From Bacteroidota bacterium (GTDB taxonomy: Bacteria; Bacteroidota; Bacteroidia; B-17B0; Aurantibacillaceae), in NCBI GenBank assembly GCA_020162035.1, contig JAIUNM010000001.1, positions 124,001 to 188,000 on the forward strand: 64,000 nucleotides of DNA. Reading direction: 5' to 3'. Below the pieces are notes generated by a model. It did no database searches. It was not told the origin of the DNA and was given only the letters and a program-made list of their open reading frames with translations. The translations under genes and the position numbers were made by a program. Below are positions 1 through 9,422 of this stretch, in pieces. How positions within the stretch are numbered: position 1 is the stretch's first letter; each line of letters opens with the position of its first letter.

Positions 1-2
1 CA

Positions 3-458
3 CATGTTACTTTACCTGTTATTTTAAAATTGAGTACAAAAGAATATAGCGGCATGAAATACTTTGTAAACTTTGGTACTGAAATAGGTATTAGAGTTAA
101 AAACGTAGCAACTGATAGTTACTTAACCTCTCAAACATATAGCAGTAATGGTGCTCCTAATCCTTCAAAAGACAGTCCAGAAAGTATTGAAAATATTAAT
201 TTAGGAAATTCAGAAGGCTCTATTGTTCCTTTACGTGTTGGCTTAAATGTTGGCGGAGGAATTGAATATCGTTTAGGTGGCTCTACATCTTTTTTTGCAA
301 GTGTAAATTATTTTAGATCATTTACTAATCAAATGAGAAATGAATCGAATGTTATGTTTTATAATTATACAGTTGAAAATGGAACAAACAGTTACCAATA
401 CGTAAAACAAAATTACATTTTACAAGCTATTAGAATTAACATTGGAGTTATGTTTTAG
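3..458 (+). CDS. Outer-membrane beta-barrel protein, C-terminal part
   Basis: The reading frame is open from the left edge, so the gene starts outside the window. The visible part begins with a strand of the type LPVILKL and continues with alternating hydrophobic/polar strands separated by polar loops, ending in RINIGVMF with a terminal Phe, as expected for an outer-membrane barrel assembled by BAM. The start suggested by a TTG at position 30 is only an internal codon. It resembles PorT-like or porin-family barrels of Bacteroidota that follow a signal peptide, but the exact family cannot be fixed from this fragment. A terminator hairpin follows directly. Function beyond outer-membrane location is not known. 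Confidence 0.75.
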   Translation, partial: HVTLPVILKLSTKEYSGMKYFVNFGTEIGIRVKNVATDSYLTSQTYSSNGAPNPSKDSPESIENINLGNSEGSIVPLRVGLNVGGGIEYRLGGSTSFFASVNYFRSFTNQMRNESNVMFYNYTVENGTNSYQYVKQNYILQAIRINIGVMF

Positions 459-481
459 ATATTGCTTAAAATTTTTAAAAG

Positions 482-507
482 GCCTTGTATTTACAAGGCT
501 TTTTTGT
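482..507 (+). terminator. Rho-independent terminator
   Basis: The sequence holds a stem GCCTTGT / ACAAGGC with a four-base loop, followed by a run of T. It closes the outer-membrane protein gene on the + strand and may also act on the converging hydrolase gene, because the other side is A-rich. Confidence 0.75.
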
Positions 508-517
508 TTTATAAAAA

Positions 518-1195
518 TTACATAGCAATTATTAAATCGCATAGTTCGGTTACATTTACACTTTCAATTTGATGTTTTGTGTTTTTAAGATAAAATCTTT
601 GAGCATTTTTTAAAGTTTTAAATACACTTGTTGTTTCCTCATCAGTAACCATATTGTCATTGTCTGCTAACCCTAAAATCACTTTATTATTTATTTGATT
701 TAAATTATCCTCGTTTAATAAATTAGTTTGTCCTAATTCAACCATAAGTTGAGAGGTTTTGTTAAGTAAATTTATCCAACAATCTCCATGCCTTTGTTGT
801 AATGCATTTGCAAATTTTGGTACTTTTTCTATTATTGTTTGAGGATTTAATAATTGAATTTCTTTTTTTGCAATTTCTTCCGTCCAATTAAATTTTGTAC
901 CAAGTGTAATAATGTTACCAATTAACATAGGCATTTGAGTTGCTAAATAAAGCGCGACGTATCCTCCCATGCTATAACCAAAAATTGCGGGTTGAATTAA
1001 ATTGTTTTCGGATATAAACAACTCCAATTCTTTTGCAAATTGTTTAATACTAAAATCGTTATTAAAAGGAGTATTACCATGCCCACTAAAAGAAAATTTA
1101 AAAACTTTAAAATTTTGCTTTGTTAGTTCATTTTCTAACGGAATTAATTGATCTGCTGCACCAATTGCACCATGAAGAAGAATAATATTTTTCAT
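518..1195 (-). CDS. Alpha/beta hydrolase
   Basis: This is a 225-residue alpha/beta-hydrolase fold protein. The sequence shows the N-terminal HG oxyanion segment (LLHGAIGA), the nucleophile elbow GYSMGG near residue 73, an acidic segment LGLADNDN and a late NTKHQIE segment giving the catalytic His. These features match small BioH/MenH-like esterases and thioesterases, but nothing shows the substrate. It lies 21 bases downstream of the threonine aldolase gene on the same strand, so it is probably the last gene of an operon with the aldolase and the E1 dehydrogenase gene. No signal peptide is seen, so it is cytoplasmic. Confidence 0.85.
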   Translation of the reverse strand: MKNIILLHGAIGAADQLIPLENELTKQNFKVFKFSFSGHGNTPFNNDFSIKQFAKELELFISENNLIQPAIFGYSMGGYVALYLATQMPMLIGNIITLGTKFNWTEEIAKKEIQLLNPQTIIEKVPKFANALQQRHGDCWINLLNKTSQLMVELGQTNLLNEDNLNQINNKVILGLADNDNMVTDEETTSVFKTLKNAQRFYLKNTKHQIESVNVTELCDLIIAM

Positions 1196-1216
1196 TTAAA
1201 TTAAGTTTAATAAATT

Positions 1217-2239
1217 TTATAAACTACTATTTAAAATTGTAAGAACTTTGTCATGCATTTGGTTTGTGTAATCTAAATGTGTAACCATTCTAATTGTATT
1301 TTTTCCAAATGCAGCTATTTTAATATTTTGCTTAGCAAGCTTTTGTTCAAACATTTCGCCTGTAATAATATTGGGATTTAATTTAAAGATTACAATATTG
1401 GTATAAACATTTAAAACTTCATTTACATAATTTTTGTTTTGTAAACAAGCACCAATTTCTTTTGCTTTTTTATGATCTTCAACTAACCTACTTACATTAT
1501 TTTTTAAAGCAAATAAGCCTGCTTCAGCTAAAAAACCAGCTTGTCGCATACCTCCACCAAATACTTTTCTTATTTTTTTAGCTTTATAAATAAAATCTTT
1601 ATCGCCTATAAGTACCGAACCTACAGGTGCACCTAATCCTTTACTTAAACAAATTGAAATAGAATCAAAACATTTTCCTACTTCTAAAGTAGATTCTTTT
1701 GTTTCAACTAGGGCATTAAATAATCTTGCTCCATCTAAATGCAATTTTAATTTTTTTTCATTACACAATTTTGCAATTGGTTCTACTTCATTTAAATTAT
1801 ATATGCTTCCTCCTGCTCTGTTAACAGTATTCTCGAGGCAAACTAAACTAGTTTTGGTAAGCCAATCAAAATCTCCATTTATATTTTCATCAATTAAACT
1901 TGGATTTAATTTTCCTTCAGTTCCATTTAATAATTTGGCTTGTACTCCGCTATTAAACGATATTCCACCACCTTCATAATTATATATATGTGCATTAACA
2001 TCACATAAAAGTTCATTACCTGGCTGTGTATGTACTTTAATTGCAATTTGATTTGTCATTGTACCGCTTGGACAAAACAATGCTGCTTCTTTGCCAAATA
2101 AATTTGCTGTATAATTTTGGAGTTTATTAATTGATTCATCTTCACCAAATACATCATCGCCAACCTTAGCATCCATCATGGCTTGTAACATATTTGAACA
2201 AGGCTTAGTTACTGTATCGCTTCGTAAATCAATTACCAT
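1217..2239 (-). CDS. ltaE: Low-specificity L-threonine aldolase
   Basis: This PLP enzyme of fold type I cleaves L-threonine or L-allo-threonine to glycine and acetaldehyde. The start MVIDLRSDTVTKP is the family hallmark, the segment around CLSKGLGAPVGS contains the Lys that binds PLP, and LHLDGARLFNA holds the Asp that contacts the pyridine nitrogen. The length of 340 residues is normal. It follows the E1 dehydrogenase gene with a gap of only three bases, so the two are almost certainly cotranscribed. No anomaly was seen. Confidence 0.92.
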   Translation of the reverse strand: MVIDLRSDTVTKPCSNMLQAMMDAKVGDDVFGEDESINKLQNYTANLFGKEAALFCPSGTMTNQIAIKVHTQPGNELLCDVNAHIYNYEGGGISFNSGVQAKLLNGTEGKLNPSLIDENINGDFDWLTKTSLVCLENTVNRAGGSIYNLNEVEPIAKLCNEKKLKLHLDGARLFNALVETKESTLEVGKCFDSISICLSKGLGAPVGSVLIGDKDFIYKAKKIRKVFGGGMRQAGFLAEAGLFALKNNVSRLVEDHKKAKEIGACLQNKNYVNEVLNVYTNIVIFKLNPNIITGEMFEQKLAKQNIKIAAFGKNTIRMVTHLDYTNQMHDKVLTILNSSL

Positions 2240-2242
2240 AAC

Positions 2243-4246
2243 TTAGTAATTTAATAACTGTTCTAACTTAACTGCAAATCTTTCTTTAGGTAAAAAATTA
2301 ATTTCCAAATCTGCATTCATAGGTACAGGAGTATCTAAGCTTCCTTCACGCATAACTGGGGCATCGAGATACTGAAAACAATGCTCGGTAATTAATGCGC
2401 TTATTTCTCCTCCAATGCCTCCGGTTAAAGTATCTTCGTGTAATACAAATGCTTTACCGGTTTTTTTAACTGAATTGTAAATACATTCAACATCTAAAGG
2501 AGCTAAGGTTCTTAAATCAATAATTTCAACATCTAAATTTTTTGATTTCACAATTTCTAAAGCCCAATGTACACCTAAACCATAGGTAACAATTGTTGCT
2601 GAATTTCCAGTGTTTACAATATTTGCAACACCAAATGGAATTGTATAATAATCGTTTGGCACATCTTCGCTAATGCTTCTATACAATGCTTTGTGTTCAA
2701 AAAACATAACAGGGTTTGGATCATCAAAAGCAGAAAGTAATAAGCCTTTCGCATCAGAAGGAAAAGCAGGATAAGCTATTTTTAAACCTGGTGTTTTAAA
2801 AAACCACGCTTCGTTACTTTGACTATGAAATGGCCCAGCGGCAACAGAAGCCCCTGTTGGCATACGCACAACAACATCGGCATTTTGCCCCCAACGGTAA
2901 TAACTTTTTGCTAAATTATTTACAATTTGTGTTATACCTTCGCTTACAAAATCTGCAAATTGCATTTCAACCATAGCTTTATGTCCATTAATAGATAAAC
3001 CAAAACCAGTTCCTAATATTGCACTTTCGCATAATGGTGTATTCCTAACTCTATCTTTACCAAACTCTTCAACAAAACCTTCTGTTATTTTAAAAACCCC
3101 ACCATATTCTGCTATATCTTGCCCCATTAAAACTAAATTAGAATGCTTTTGCATGGCTAATTTTAAACCATTACTAACTGCATCTATTAATCGCATATTT
3201 GTAGTTTGTGCATTTAATGGTTTTGCATTTTGAATTTCTATGGGTTTATAAACTTCGCTTAATTCTTTTATTGTATTTGGAGGAGGAAGAGTTTCAGCAA
3301 ATGCAATTTCTAATCCTGCATCAATTTCTTTTTTAATTTCTAAACGAAATGTTTCAATCATTTCTTCAGTTAAAACAGCTTCGTTTATTAAAAATTTTTC
3401 GAAATTATTTACAGGGTCTTTTCTCCCCCATAAATCAAATAATTCTTTTGGTACGTATTTTGTTCCACTTGCTTCTTCGTGCCCACGCATGCGAAATGTT
3501 ACACACTCTAATAAAATAGGGCGTGGATTTTCGCGTATGCTTTCAGATAGATTTTTTATTGTTTCATATACTTTTAAAATATTATTACCGTCTATACTAT
3601 GCCCTTCTATACCATAGCCAATTGCTTTGTCAGCAAAAGATTTACATCTAAATTGTTCGCTACTTGGTGTACTCAATCCGTAACCGTTAGCTTCAATTAC
3701 AAAAATAACTGGCAAATCCCAAACCGCTGCAGTGTTTATACTTTCATGAAAATCGCCTTCGCTTGCTCCGCCATCGCCACTAAAAACAACAGTAACTTTT
3801 TTATTTTGTTGTAATTTATTTGCTAAGGCAATTCCATCAGCAACTCCTAATTGTGGACCGAGATGTGAAATCATTCCTATAATTTTATACTCTTGCGTTC
3901 CAAAATGAAAACTTCTATCTCTGCCTTGAGTAAAACCACCTGGCTTACCTTGAAATTGAGAAAACAATCTATTTAAAGGAATTTGACGAGTAGTAAAAAC
4001 ACCTAAATTTCGGTGCATTGGTAAAATATACTCATCGTTGTTTAATGCGCTTGCAACGCCAACAGAAATTGCTTCTTGACCAATGCCACTAAACCATTTA
4101 GCAATTTTACCTTGACGCAATAAAACCAACATTTTTTCTTCAATTAAACGTGGCTTTAAAATATTTTTATATAAAGTAATTAATAAATCATCTTTATATT
4201 TTTTTCTATCAAATTTTACTGGAGTATCTGCCGTAATTTGCAACAT
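2243..4246 (-). CDS. 2-oxoacid dehydrogenase E1, fused alpha and beta subunits
   Basis: This 667-residue protein joins an E1 alpha domain (about residues 1-330) to an E1 beta domain (about 345-667). Residues 157-164, GDGGASEG, followed by IEANGYG, form the thiamine-diphosphate motif; the second half shows the transketolase pyrimidine-binding and C-terminal domains (EFGKDRVRNTPLCE, IDLRTLAPLD). It should catalyse decarboxylation of branched-chain or related 2-oxoacids and pass acyl groups to a separate E2. Fused E1 proteins of this kind are common in Bacteroidota, where they are usually labelled 2-oxoisovalerate dehydrogenase; the exact substrate cannot be told here. No E2 gene is adjacent. 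It sits two bases from the upstream outer-membrane gene, suggesting an operon. Confidence 0.9.
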   Translation of the reverse strand: MLQITADTPVKFDRKKYKDDLLITLYKNILKPRLIEEKMLVLLRQGKIAKWFSGIGQEAISVGVASALNNDEYILPMHRNLGVFTTRQIPLNRLFSQFQGKPGGFTQGRDRSFHFGTQEYKIIGMISHLGPQLGVADGIALANKLQQNKKVTVVFSGDGGASEGDFHESINTAAVWDLPVIFVIEANGYGLSTPSSEQFRCKSFADKAIGYGIEGHSIDGNNILKVYETIKNLSESIRENPRPILLECVTFRMRGHEEASGTKYVPKELFDLWGRKDPVNNFEKFLINEAVLTEEMIETFRLEIKKEIDAGLEIAFAETLPPPNTIKELSEVYKPIEIQNAKPLNAQTTNMRLIDAVSNGLKLAMQKHSNLVLMGQDIAEYGGVFKITEGFVEEFGKDRVRNTPLCESAILGTGFGLSINGHKAMVEMQFADFVSEGITQIVNNLAKSYYRWGQNADVVVRMPTGASVAAGPFHSQSNEAWFFKTPGLKIAYPAFPSDAKGLLLSAFDDPNPVMFFEHKALYRSISEDVPNDYYTIPFGVANIVNTGNSATIVTYGLGVHWALEIVKSKNLDVEIIDLRTLAPLDVECIYNSVKKTGKAFVLHEDTLTGGIGGEISALITEHCFQYLDAPVMREGSLDTPVPMNADLEINFLPKERFAVKLEQLLNY

Positions 4247-4248
4247 AA

Positions 4249-4953
4249 TTATTTATTTTTATTATCTAATAAAACATTAAACCCAAACCCAAAACTAAGC
4301 CAAGCAATGCCTTGTTTGTTTGACTTATTTCTTAATTCTTCGTATTGATTCATTCGAGACGAACGAGGATCGTAATTAAAAAGGAGTGATTGATATCCAA
4401 AGTAAAAATTGAAACTCAACTTAGGATCAACAATAAAATTAAATGTACTTTGAGCTTTAACAAAAGGGGCTTGATAATCGCTTGATTGGTATGGTCTATT
4501 ATAAAAAGAAGTATCTTGAATAACTTTTAAAAATTGACTTTTAGCAATACCACTTTGTAAATTATATGTAATATAAAATTTATCAGAAAAAAAATGATCG
4601 TAACCTAAATTTAAAATAAAACTTTGAACAAAAAATCTAGTGTCGTAAGGAATAGTAAAAGTTGTTCGTGGATCTTTATAATAAGTAAAATAATCTGGAT
4701 TATTCTTAAATAATGTTTGCCTATATCCTAAACCAATATGGAAGTTATCAAATAGTTTGTAATTTGCAGTAAGATCAAACTCATATACCCCTTTAAACCC
4801 AAATTTAAACATGTTACTGCTAAAGCTTGCAGGGACTCCTCCACTTCCTCTAATTGTAAAAGCTGCATTTTTTTTATCAATTTTATTGCTTTGTGCAAAA
4901 CAAAAAAGATAACTAAACAAGAAAAAATAAAGTATTAACCGATTTTTTTTCAT
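4249..4953 (-). CDS. Predicted outer-membrane beta-barrel protein
   Basis: The 234-residue product begins with a signal peptide (MKKNRLILYFFLFSYLFCFAQ) and continues as a series of amphipathic strands rich in Tyr and Phe (LGYRQTLF, FILNLGYDHFF, LSFNFYFGYQSLLFNYD), which suggests a small barrel in the outer membrane. The family was not recognised. It is the first gene of the apparent E1/aldolase/hydrolase operon, with a 152-base AT-rich region upstream. Its relation to the metabolic genes is unclear and may be only chance. Confidence 0.65.
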   Translation of the reverse strand: MKKNRLILYFFLFSYLFCFAQSNKIDKKNAAFTIRGSGGVPASFSSNMFKFGFKGVYEFDLTANYKLFDNFHIGLGYRQTLFKNNPDYFTYYKDPRTTFTIPYDTRFFVQSFILNLGYDHFFSDKFYITYNLQSGIAKSQFLKVIQDTSFYNRPYQSSDYQAPFVKAQSTFNFIVDPKLSFNFYFGYQSLLFNYDPRSSRMNQYEELRNKSNKQGIAWLSFGFGFNVLLDNKNK

Positions 4954-5105
4954 TTTCTACTTTGCAATTAGGGTTTAAATTAAAAATTTAAGTTTTTTAC
5001 AGCCTTAAATTTTATATAAAATTCAAAATCTAATTGTTGTTAAATATACAATTTAGAGAGGAAATAGAAAAGAATAATTATTCACTAATTCAAATAATAA
5101 AACAT

Positions 5106-5876
5106 TTAATTAACAACACTTGTAACACTAAACATATTAGCATAATTATCTGCAATACTTTTTGAAGTAGCACCCAAAGTTTGAACTGAATAAATTGTAG
5201 AAAAATTAATTGCGTTTGGTGAAAACCACTCTTTTAAATCAGTTTTAAAATTTACTTGAGGTATTTTTGTTTCTGTTACAACAGCACTTGTAGGAAAATT
5301 TAAAGTAACTGTTTTTAGAGCATTATATATGCCTTTAAACCCTCCTATGTGAAAAATAACTTTTTTAGCTGGGTCTGATGATTGAGGAGAAGTCCCTTCT
5401 AATTTTGCCATAATATACCCAGAACTCCAAGTCCAAAAATGCCCATTTGCAGGATCTAGGGCACCTGTTTGAGAACCGGATACATTTCTTAAACTATCTA
5501 CACCTATAACAAATGAAATAGATTTATAATCTTTAATTGGCACTTCATTTAAATCAAAACTTAATGAGTTTGCAACATTAGCTTTTACTAAATGATAACT
5601 TTCTGTTTCGTTATAAACCGAATTATCAGTTGCAGTAAGTTTAATATTACTTATGTAATAATTAAACATGCTTACTTTAAATGTATCTGAGTTATTTATA
5701 TAATCCGTTGTATTTAAAATTAAAGCTGAACTGCCGTACATATTATTAAATGCAAGTTTTAGCTTTCCTGTAGTTGGTTGACTAGGGGTTTCTTCTTCGG
5801 TTTTTTTATCTTTTTTACAAGAATTAAAAAAAACAGAAACAAAAACTATTGTTGCAAAAAATTTAATCAAATTCAT
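5106..5876 (-). CDS. MbnP-family lipoprotein
   Basis: The 256-residue protein has a lipoprotein signal ending in FFNSC, then a short charged, disordered linker (KKDKKTEEE) and a beta-rich domain starting with LKLAFNNMYG and containing MFNYYISNIKL and ESYHLVK, which matches the MbnP/copper-associated family found next to MbnH-type cytochromes. MbnP proteins are known to be linked to copper and tryptophan-derived kynurenine chemistry in some bacteria. No MbnH partner is adjacent. It lies just after the RND pump gene, but a 13-bp perfect inverted repeat sits in the gap, so it may have its own control. Assignment rests on recognisable segments, not on a search. Confidence 0.65.
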   Translation of the reverse strand: MNLIKFFATIVFVSVFFNSCKKDKKTEEETPSQPTTGKLKLAFNNMYGSSALILNTTDYINNSDTFKVSMFNYYISNIKLTATDNSVYNETESYHLVKANVANSLSFDLNEVPIKDYKSISFVIGVDSLRNVSGSQTGALDPANGHFWTWSSGYIMAKLEGTSPQSSDPAKKVIFHIGGFKGIYNALKTVTLNFPTSAVVTETKIPQVNFKTDLKEWFSPNAINFSTIYSVQTLGATSKSIADNYANMFSVTSVVN

Positions 5877-5886
5877 ATCTCTTATT

Positions 5887-5921
5887 TTACATAATAAATG
5901 TATAAAATATTTATTATGTAA
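5887..5921. promoter_or_regulatory. 13-bp perfect inverted repeat upstream of the MbnP lipoprotein
   Basis: Arms TTACATAATAAAT (5887-5899) and ATTTATTATGTAA (5909-5921) are exact reverse complements around a nine-base AT-rich spacer. It ends 11 bases before the start codon of the lipoprotein gene and lacks GC pairs and a T-run on the minus strand, so an operator is more likely than a terminator. The binding protein is unknown. Confidence 0.55.
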
Positions 5922-5933
5922 TCAAAAAATTAA

Positions 5934-8900
5934 TTATGCATTTAAATCCCCATAATCTAATTTCTTTTTTTGAATTTTTAAGATTAACATCAAAATTAGA
6001 ACAACAAAAGGTATATAAATTATAATTTTAGGTAAATCAAAGTGATTTAAAACAATAATTGCTTTTCTTTTCATACGCTCAACCATTAAGTATAGTGCAG
6101 GTATTAATAATAATGTTAACAATGTAGCAAATATTAATCCAAAAATCATTGTCCAAGATAAAGGCCCCCAAAACGCAACGCTATCGCCTCCAAAGAAAAT
6201 ATGTGGGTTTAACTCAGTAAATAATGTTTCGAAATTAATATTAAGTCCAACAGCTAAAGGTATAAGGCCTAAAACTGCAGCAACTGCTGTTAAAACAACT
6301 GGGGTTATTCTCGTTCTACCGGCCTCTAATGCAGCATCGTAAAGCGACATACCACCTTGTCTTGCAAATTCAGCAAACTCAACTAGTAAAATACCATTCC
6401 TAACTACTATGCCACCCAAAGCAATAACACCTACACCTGTCATTACTATACTCATTTCCATTTTAAATAAGCCAACACCTAAAAATACACCTATGATACT
6501 AAAAAGAATTTCAGATAAAATAATAATTGGTTTACCAAGAGAGTTAAATAATCCTACCAACACAAGTAACATAAGCCCAATTGCAATCATCATTGCTTTG
6601 CCTAAAAATCCTGCCGTTTCGGCTTGATCGGCAGATTGGCCGCCAAATGTAACAACAACACCACCAGTAGATTTATATTTAGAAATTACTTTTTGCACTT
6701 TGGTTGCAATTTCGTTTGCGTTATATCCTTCTTTAACATCACTTGACAATGTAATTATACGTTGGTTATTTTTTCTTTTAATACCAGCGTATGTGTAATC
6801 ATATCTAATGTTACTTATTGCAGAAATTGGAACACTTCTAACAATACCACCCATATTCATATCACGAAAAACAATTTTCAAATTTCGAATTGTTTCAATG
6901 TCACTTCGTTGATCATATTGATATCTTAACTGTACTTTGTATTCATCATCAACATCTCTAAATTTTGTTGCTTCATTTCCATATACTGCACTTCTAATTT
7001 CCATAGCTACTTGTGCTAAAGACAAACCTTCGCGTTGAGTACGTTCTCTATCAATATCAAAAATTATTTCTGGTTTATTGCTAACAAAATCTGATTTTAA
7101 ATTTACAATACCATCTATTTTAGAATTATCGATAATTTTTTTCACATTATCAGCATTAGAAATTAAAGATTTAAAATCTTCGCCTGTTACTTCAATAGTA
7201 ATTGGTTTGGCTTGTGGAGGGCCAGCTTGTTCTTTATTTACTGAAATTTCAACACCTGGAATATCCCAATTTAAAGTTTGTAATTTTTTAAGATATTCGT
7301 TTGTGTTTTTACCGTTTCTATGTTCAAATCCAACAAAAGAAATAGCAATTTTACCTTTATTAGGATAAGAGTTTTGGTCACCATCTTGAGGATCGGTAAC
7401 GCCAATGGTAACATTTGAAATCATAGATTCTATAATTGGATCATTAGCATCTATAACTGTATAAATTCTTTGTTCTACTTTACGCATAGTTGCATTAGTA
7501 ATTTTAGGATCTGTACCTTCTGGCAACTTAACATACACATAAATATTATTTGGTTCGCCTTGAGGGAAAAATCCAACTTTAGGGCCACGCGCTACAAAGA
7601 AAACTAATGAGAAAATAAATAAACCAACTACAATTAATAATGTACGCGCTGGTTTTTTAAGGCACCAAACTAAAATTTTACTATATTTTTCAATAAACTT
7701 AGGCCAAATTTTAAATTGCCATGCTTCGATAGCTTTATATAACCAAAGTCTATGAAAAATTAAAAACAGACCTAAAAATATAATAAAATTTCCTACGCCT
7801 ATGCTTCCACTCATATATGCAATTATAGCTACAACAGCATATAACAATAATTGTAACCTTGCTTTTTTATTTATTTTTCCATAATTGCTATGTTCTTCTT
7901 CATGAGATTTCATAAAATCAACAGCAAATACAGGGTTAATAATATAAGCTACAAATAAGGAGGCGAGCAATGAAATAATTAAAGTAATAGGTAGGAAATA
8001 CATAAACTTACCTATAATTCCTGTCCAAAAAGCTAAAGGAATAAATGGAGCTAACGTAGTAATAGTACCAGAAAGCACGGGCATAAAAACTTCACCAACT
8101 GCAAGTTTTGCAGCTGTTTTAATGTTTCGTTTACCATTATCAAACAAGCGATGTGTATTTTCTATTACAACAATAGCATCATCAACAACAATCCCTAGAG
8201 CAAGTAAAAAGGCAAATAAAACAATCATGTTAAATGTAAAACCAATACTTGGCATTATTAAAAATGCAATAAACATAGATAGAGGAACGGATAGAGCAAC
8301 AAAAATTGCATTTGTTACCCCCATAAAAAACATTAAAACAATTGTTACTAATAAAAATCCAATAATAATAGTATTTATTAAATCGTGTAAAGTTGTTCGT
8401 GTTTTATTACTTTGATCGCCACTGTATGTAATTTCTAATCCATCAGGTAACTGTCCGCCTTCTTTCATTTTGGCAACAGTGCTTTTAATATTATCTGCTG
8501 CGTCAATTAAATTTTCGCCAGAACGTTTAATAATATTTAAAGTAATTACATTTTTTCCTTTAGAGCTTGAGTAACTTTCTTTTTCTTCAAAATCATCTTT
8601 TACTTCAGCAATATCTCTTAAAAATAATTTAGCTCCAGTAGCAGAACTAACAACAATGTTTTCAATTTCTTTAGGATCTTTAAATTCGCCTTTAATACTT
8701 AAAGTAGGCTTCATACCATTTAATGGTACATTACCACCAGATATTGTAATGTTTTCGCGAGAAATTGCGCCAGAAATATCTGCAAAGGTTAAATTTGCAG
8801 CTTGCATTTTATAAGCATCAATATTAACTTGAATTTCGCGAGTTAATGCGCCAACAATTTTAACTTCATTAATTTCTTTTAAGCCTTCAAATGCATCTTG

Positions 8901-9404
8901 CATATCTTCGGCATATTTTTTCATTTGTTTTAAATCATACTTACCTGCAATATTTATATACATAATAGGAATTTCAGAAAATGAAATTTCTTTTATCATA
9001 GGTTCACGCGTAAGCGTATTTGGCATGTCTGTTCTTGCTTCATCAACTGCATCTTTAACTTTTTGTTTTGCAACATCAACAGAAACATTTGTATGAAACT
9101 CAACAACAATTACCGAAACATCTTGAAGCGAAGTAGATGTAAATTTTTTAATACCTGAAACAGCTTTTAATCGTTTTTCAATAGGTTTTGTAATTGTATT
9201 TTCGATATTATTTGGTGAGTTACCTCCATTTATTGTATTAACGTAATATGTAGGTACAGTAATATCCGGGAAATTTTCTTTAGGTAAAGAGTTATAAGCC
9301 ATAATACCAGCAATACTGATAAAAATAGTTATAAGGTAAATGGTGAGTTTATTTTCAATAGCCCAACTACTTGGCTTAAACTCTTTAATATTATTATCGT
9401 TCAT
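5934..9404 (-). CDS. RND efflux pump, inner-membrane transporter
   Basis: This 1156-residue protein is a proton-driven resistance-nodulation-division transporter of the AcrB/MexB-CusA superfamily. It starts with the usual cytoplasmic segment followed by TM1 (LTIYLITIFISIAGIMAYNSL) and PKENFPDI, and shows a transmembrane block ending LALGIVVDDAIVVIENT, which holds the paired Asp residues of the proton relay, and the repeated block with GIVVRNGILLVEFAE. It should trimerise and export drugs, metals or lipids with the adaptor and TolC encoded just upstream. An extra hydrophobic stretch after residue 490 and an extended hydrophobic C-terminus are visible. Gap to the adaptor gene is 18 bases, so it belongs to the TetR-TolC-MFP-RND operon. 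Substrate unknown. Confidence 0.95.
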   Translation of the reverse strand: MNDNNIKEFKPSSWAIENKLTIYLITIFISIAGIMAYNSLPKENFPDITVPTYYVNTINGGNSPNNIENTITKPIEKRLKAVSGIKKFTSTSLQDVSVIVVEFHTNVSVDVAKQKVKDAVDEARTDMPNTLTREPMIKEISFSEIPIMYINIAGKYDLKQMKKYAEDMQDAFEGLKEINEVKIVGALTREIQVNIDAYKMQAANLTFADISGAISRENITISGGNVPLNGMKPTLSIKGEFKDPKEIENIVVSSATGAKLFLRDIAEVKDDFEEKESYSSSKGKNVITLNIIKRSGENLIDAADNIKSTVAKMKEGGQLPDGLEITYSGDQSNKTRTTLHDLINTIIIGFLLVTIVLMFFMGVTNAIFVALSVPLSMFIAFLIMPSIGFTFNMIVLFAFLLALGIVVDDAIVVIENTHRLFDNGKRNIKTAAKLAVGEVFMPVLSGTITTLAPFIPLAFWTGIIGKFMYFLPITLIISLLASLFVAYIINPVFAVDFMKSHEEEHSNYGKINKKARLQLLLYAVVAIIAYMSGSIGVGNFIIFLGLFLIFHRLWLYKAIEAWQFKIWPKFIEKYSKILVWCLKKPARTLLIVVGLFIFSLVFFVARGPKVGFFPQGEPNNIYVYVKLPEGTDPKITNATMRKVEQRIYTVIDANDPIIESMISNVTIGVTDPQDGDQNSYPNKGKIAISFVGFEHRNGKNTNEYLKKLQTLNWDIPGVEISVNKEQAGPPQAKPITIEVTGEDFKSLISNADNVKKIIDNSKIDGIVNLKSDFVSNKPEIIFDIDRERTQREGLSLAQVAMEIRSAVYGNEATKFRDVDDEYKVQLRYQYDQRSDIETIRNLKIVFRDMNMGGIVRSVPISAISNIRYDYTYAGIKRKNNQRIITLSSDVKEGYNANEIATKVQKVISKYKSTGGVVVTFGGQSADQAETAGFLGKAMMIAIGLMLLVLVGLFNSLGKPIIILSEILFSIIGVFLGVGLFKMEMSIVMTGVGVIALGGIVVRNGILLVEFAEFARQGGMSLYDAALEAGRTRITPVVLTAVAAVLGLIPLAVGLNINFETLFTELNPHIFFGGDSVAFWGPLSWTMIFGLIFATLLTLLLIPALYLMVERMKRKAIIVLNHFDLPKIIIYIPFVVLILMLILKIQKKKLDYGDLNA

Positions 9405-9422
9405 ATTTTAATTTTGAAACAG

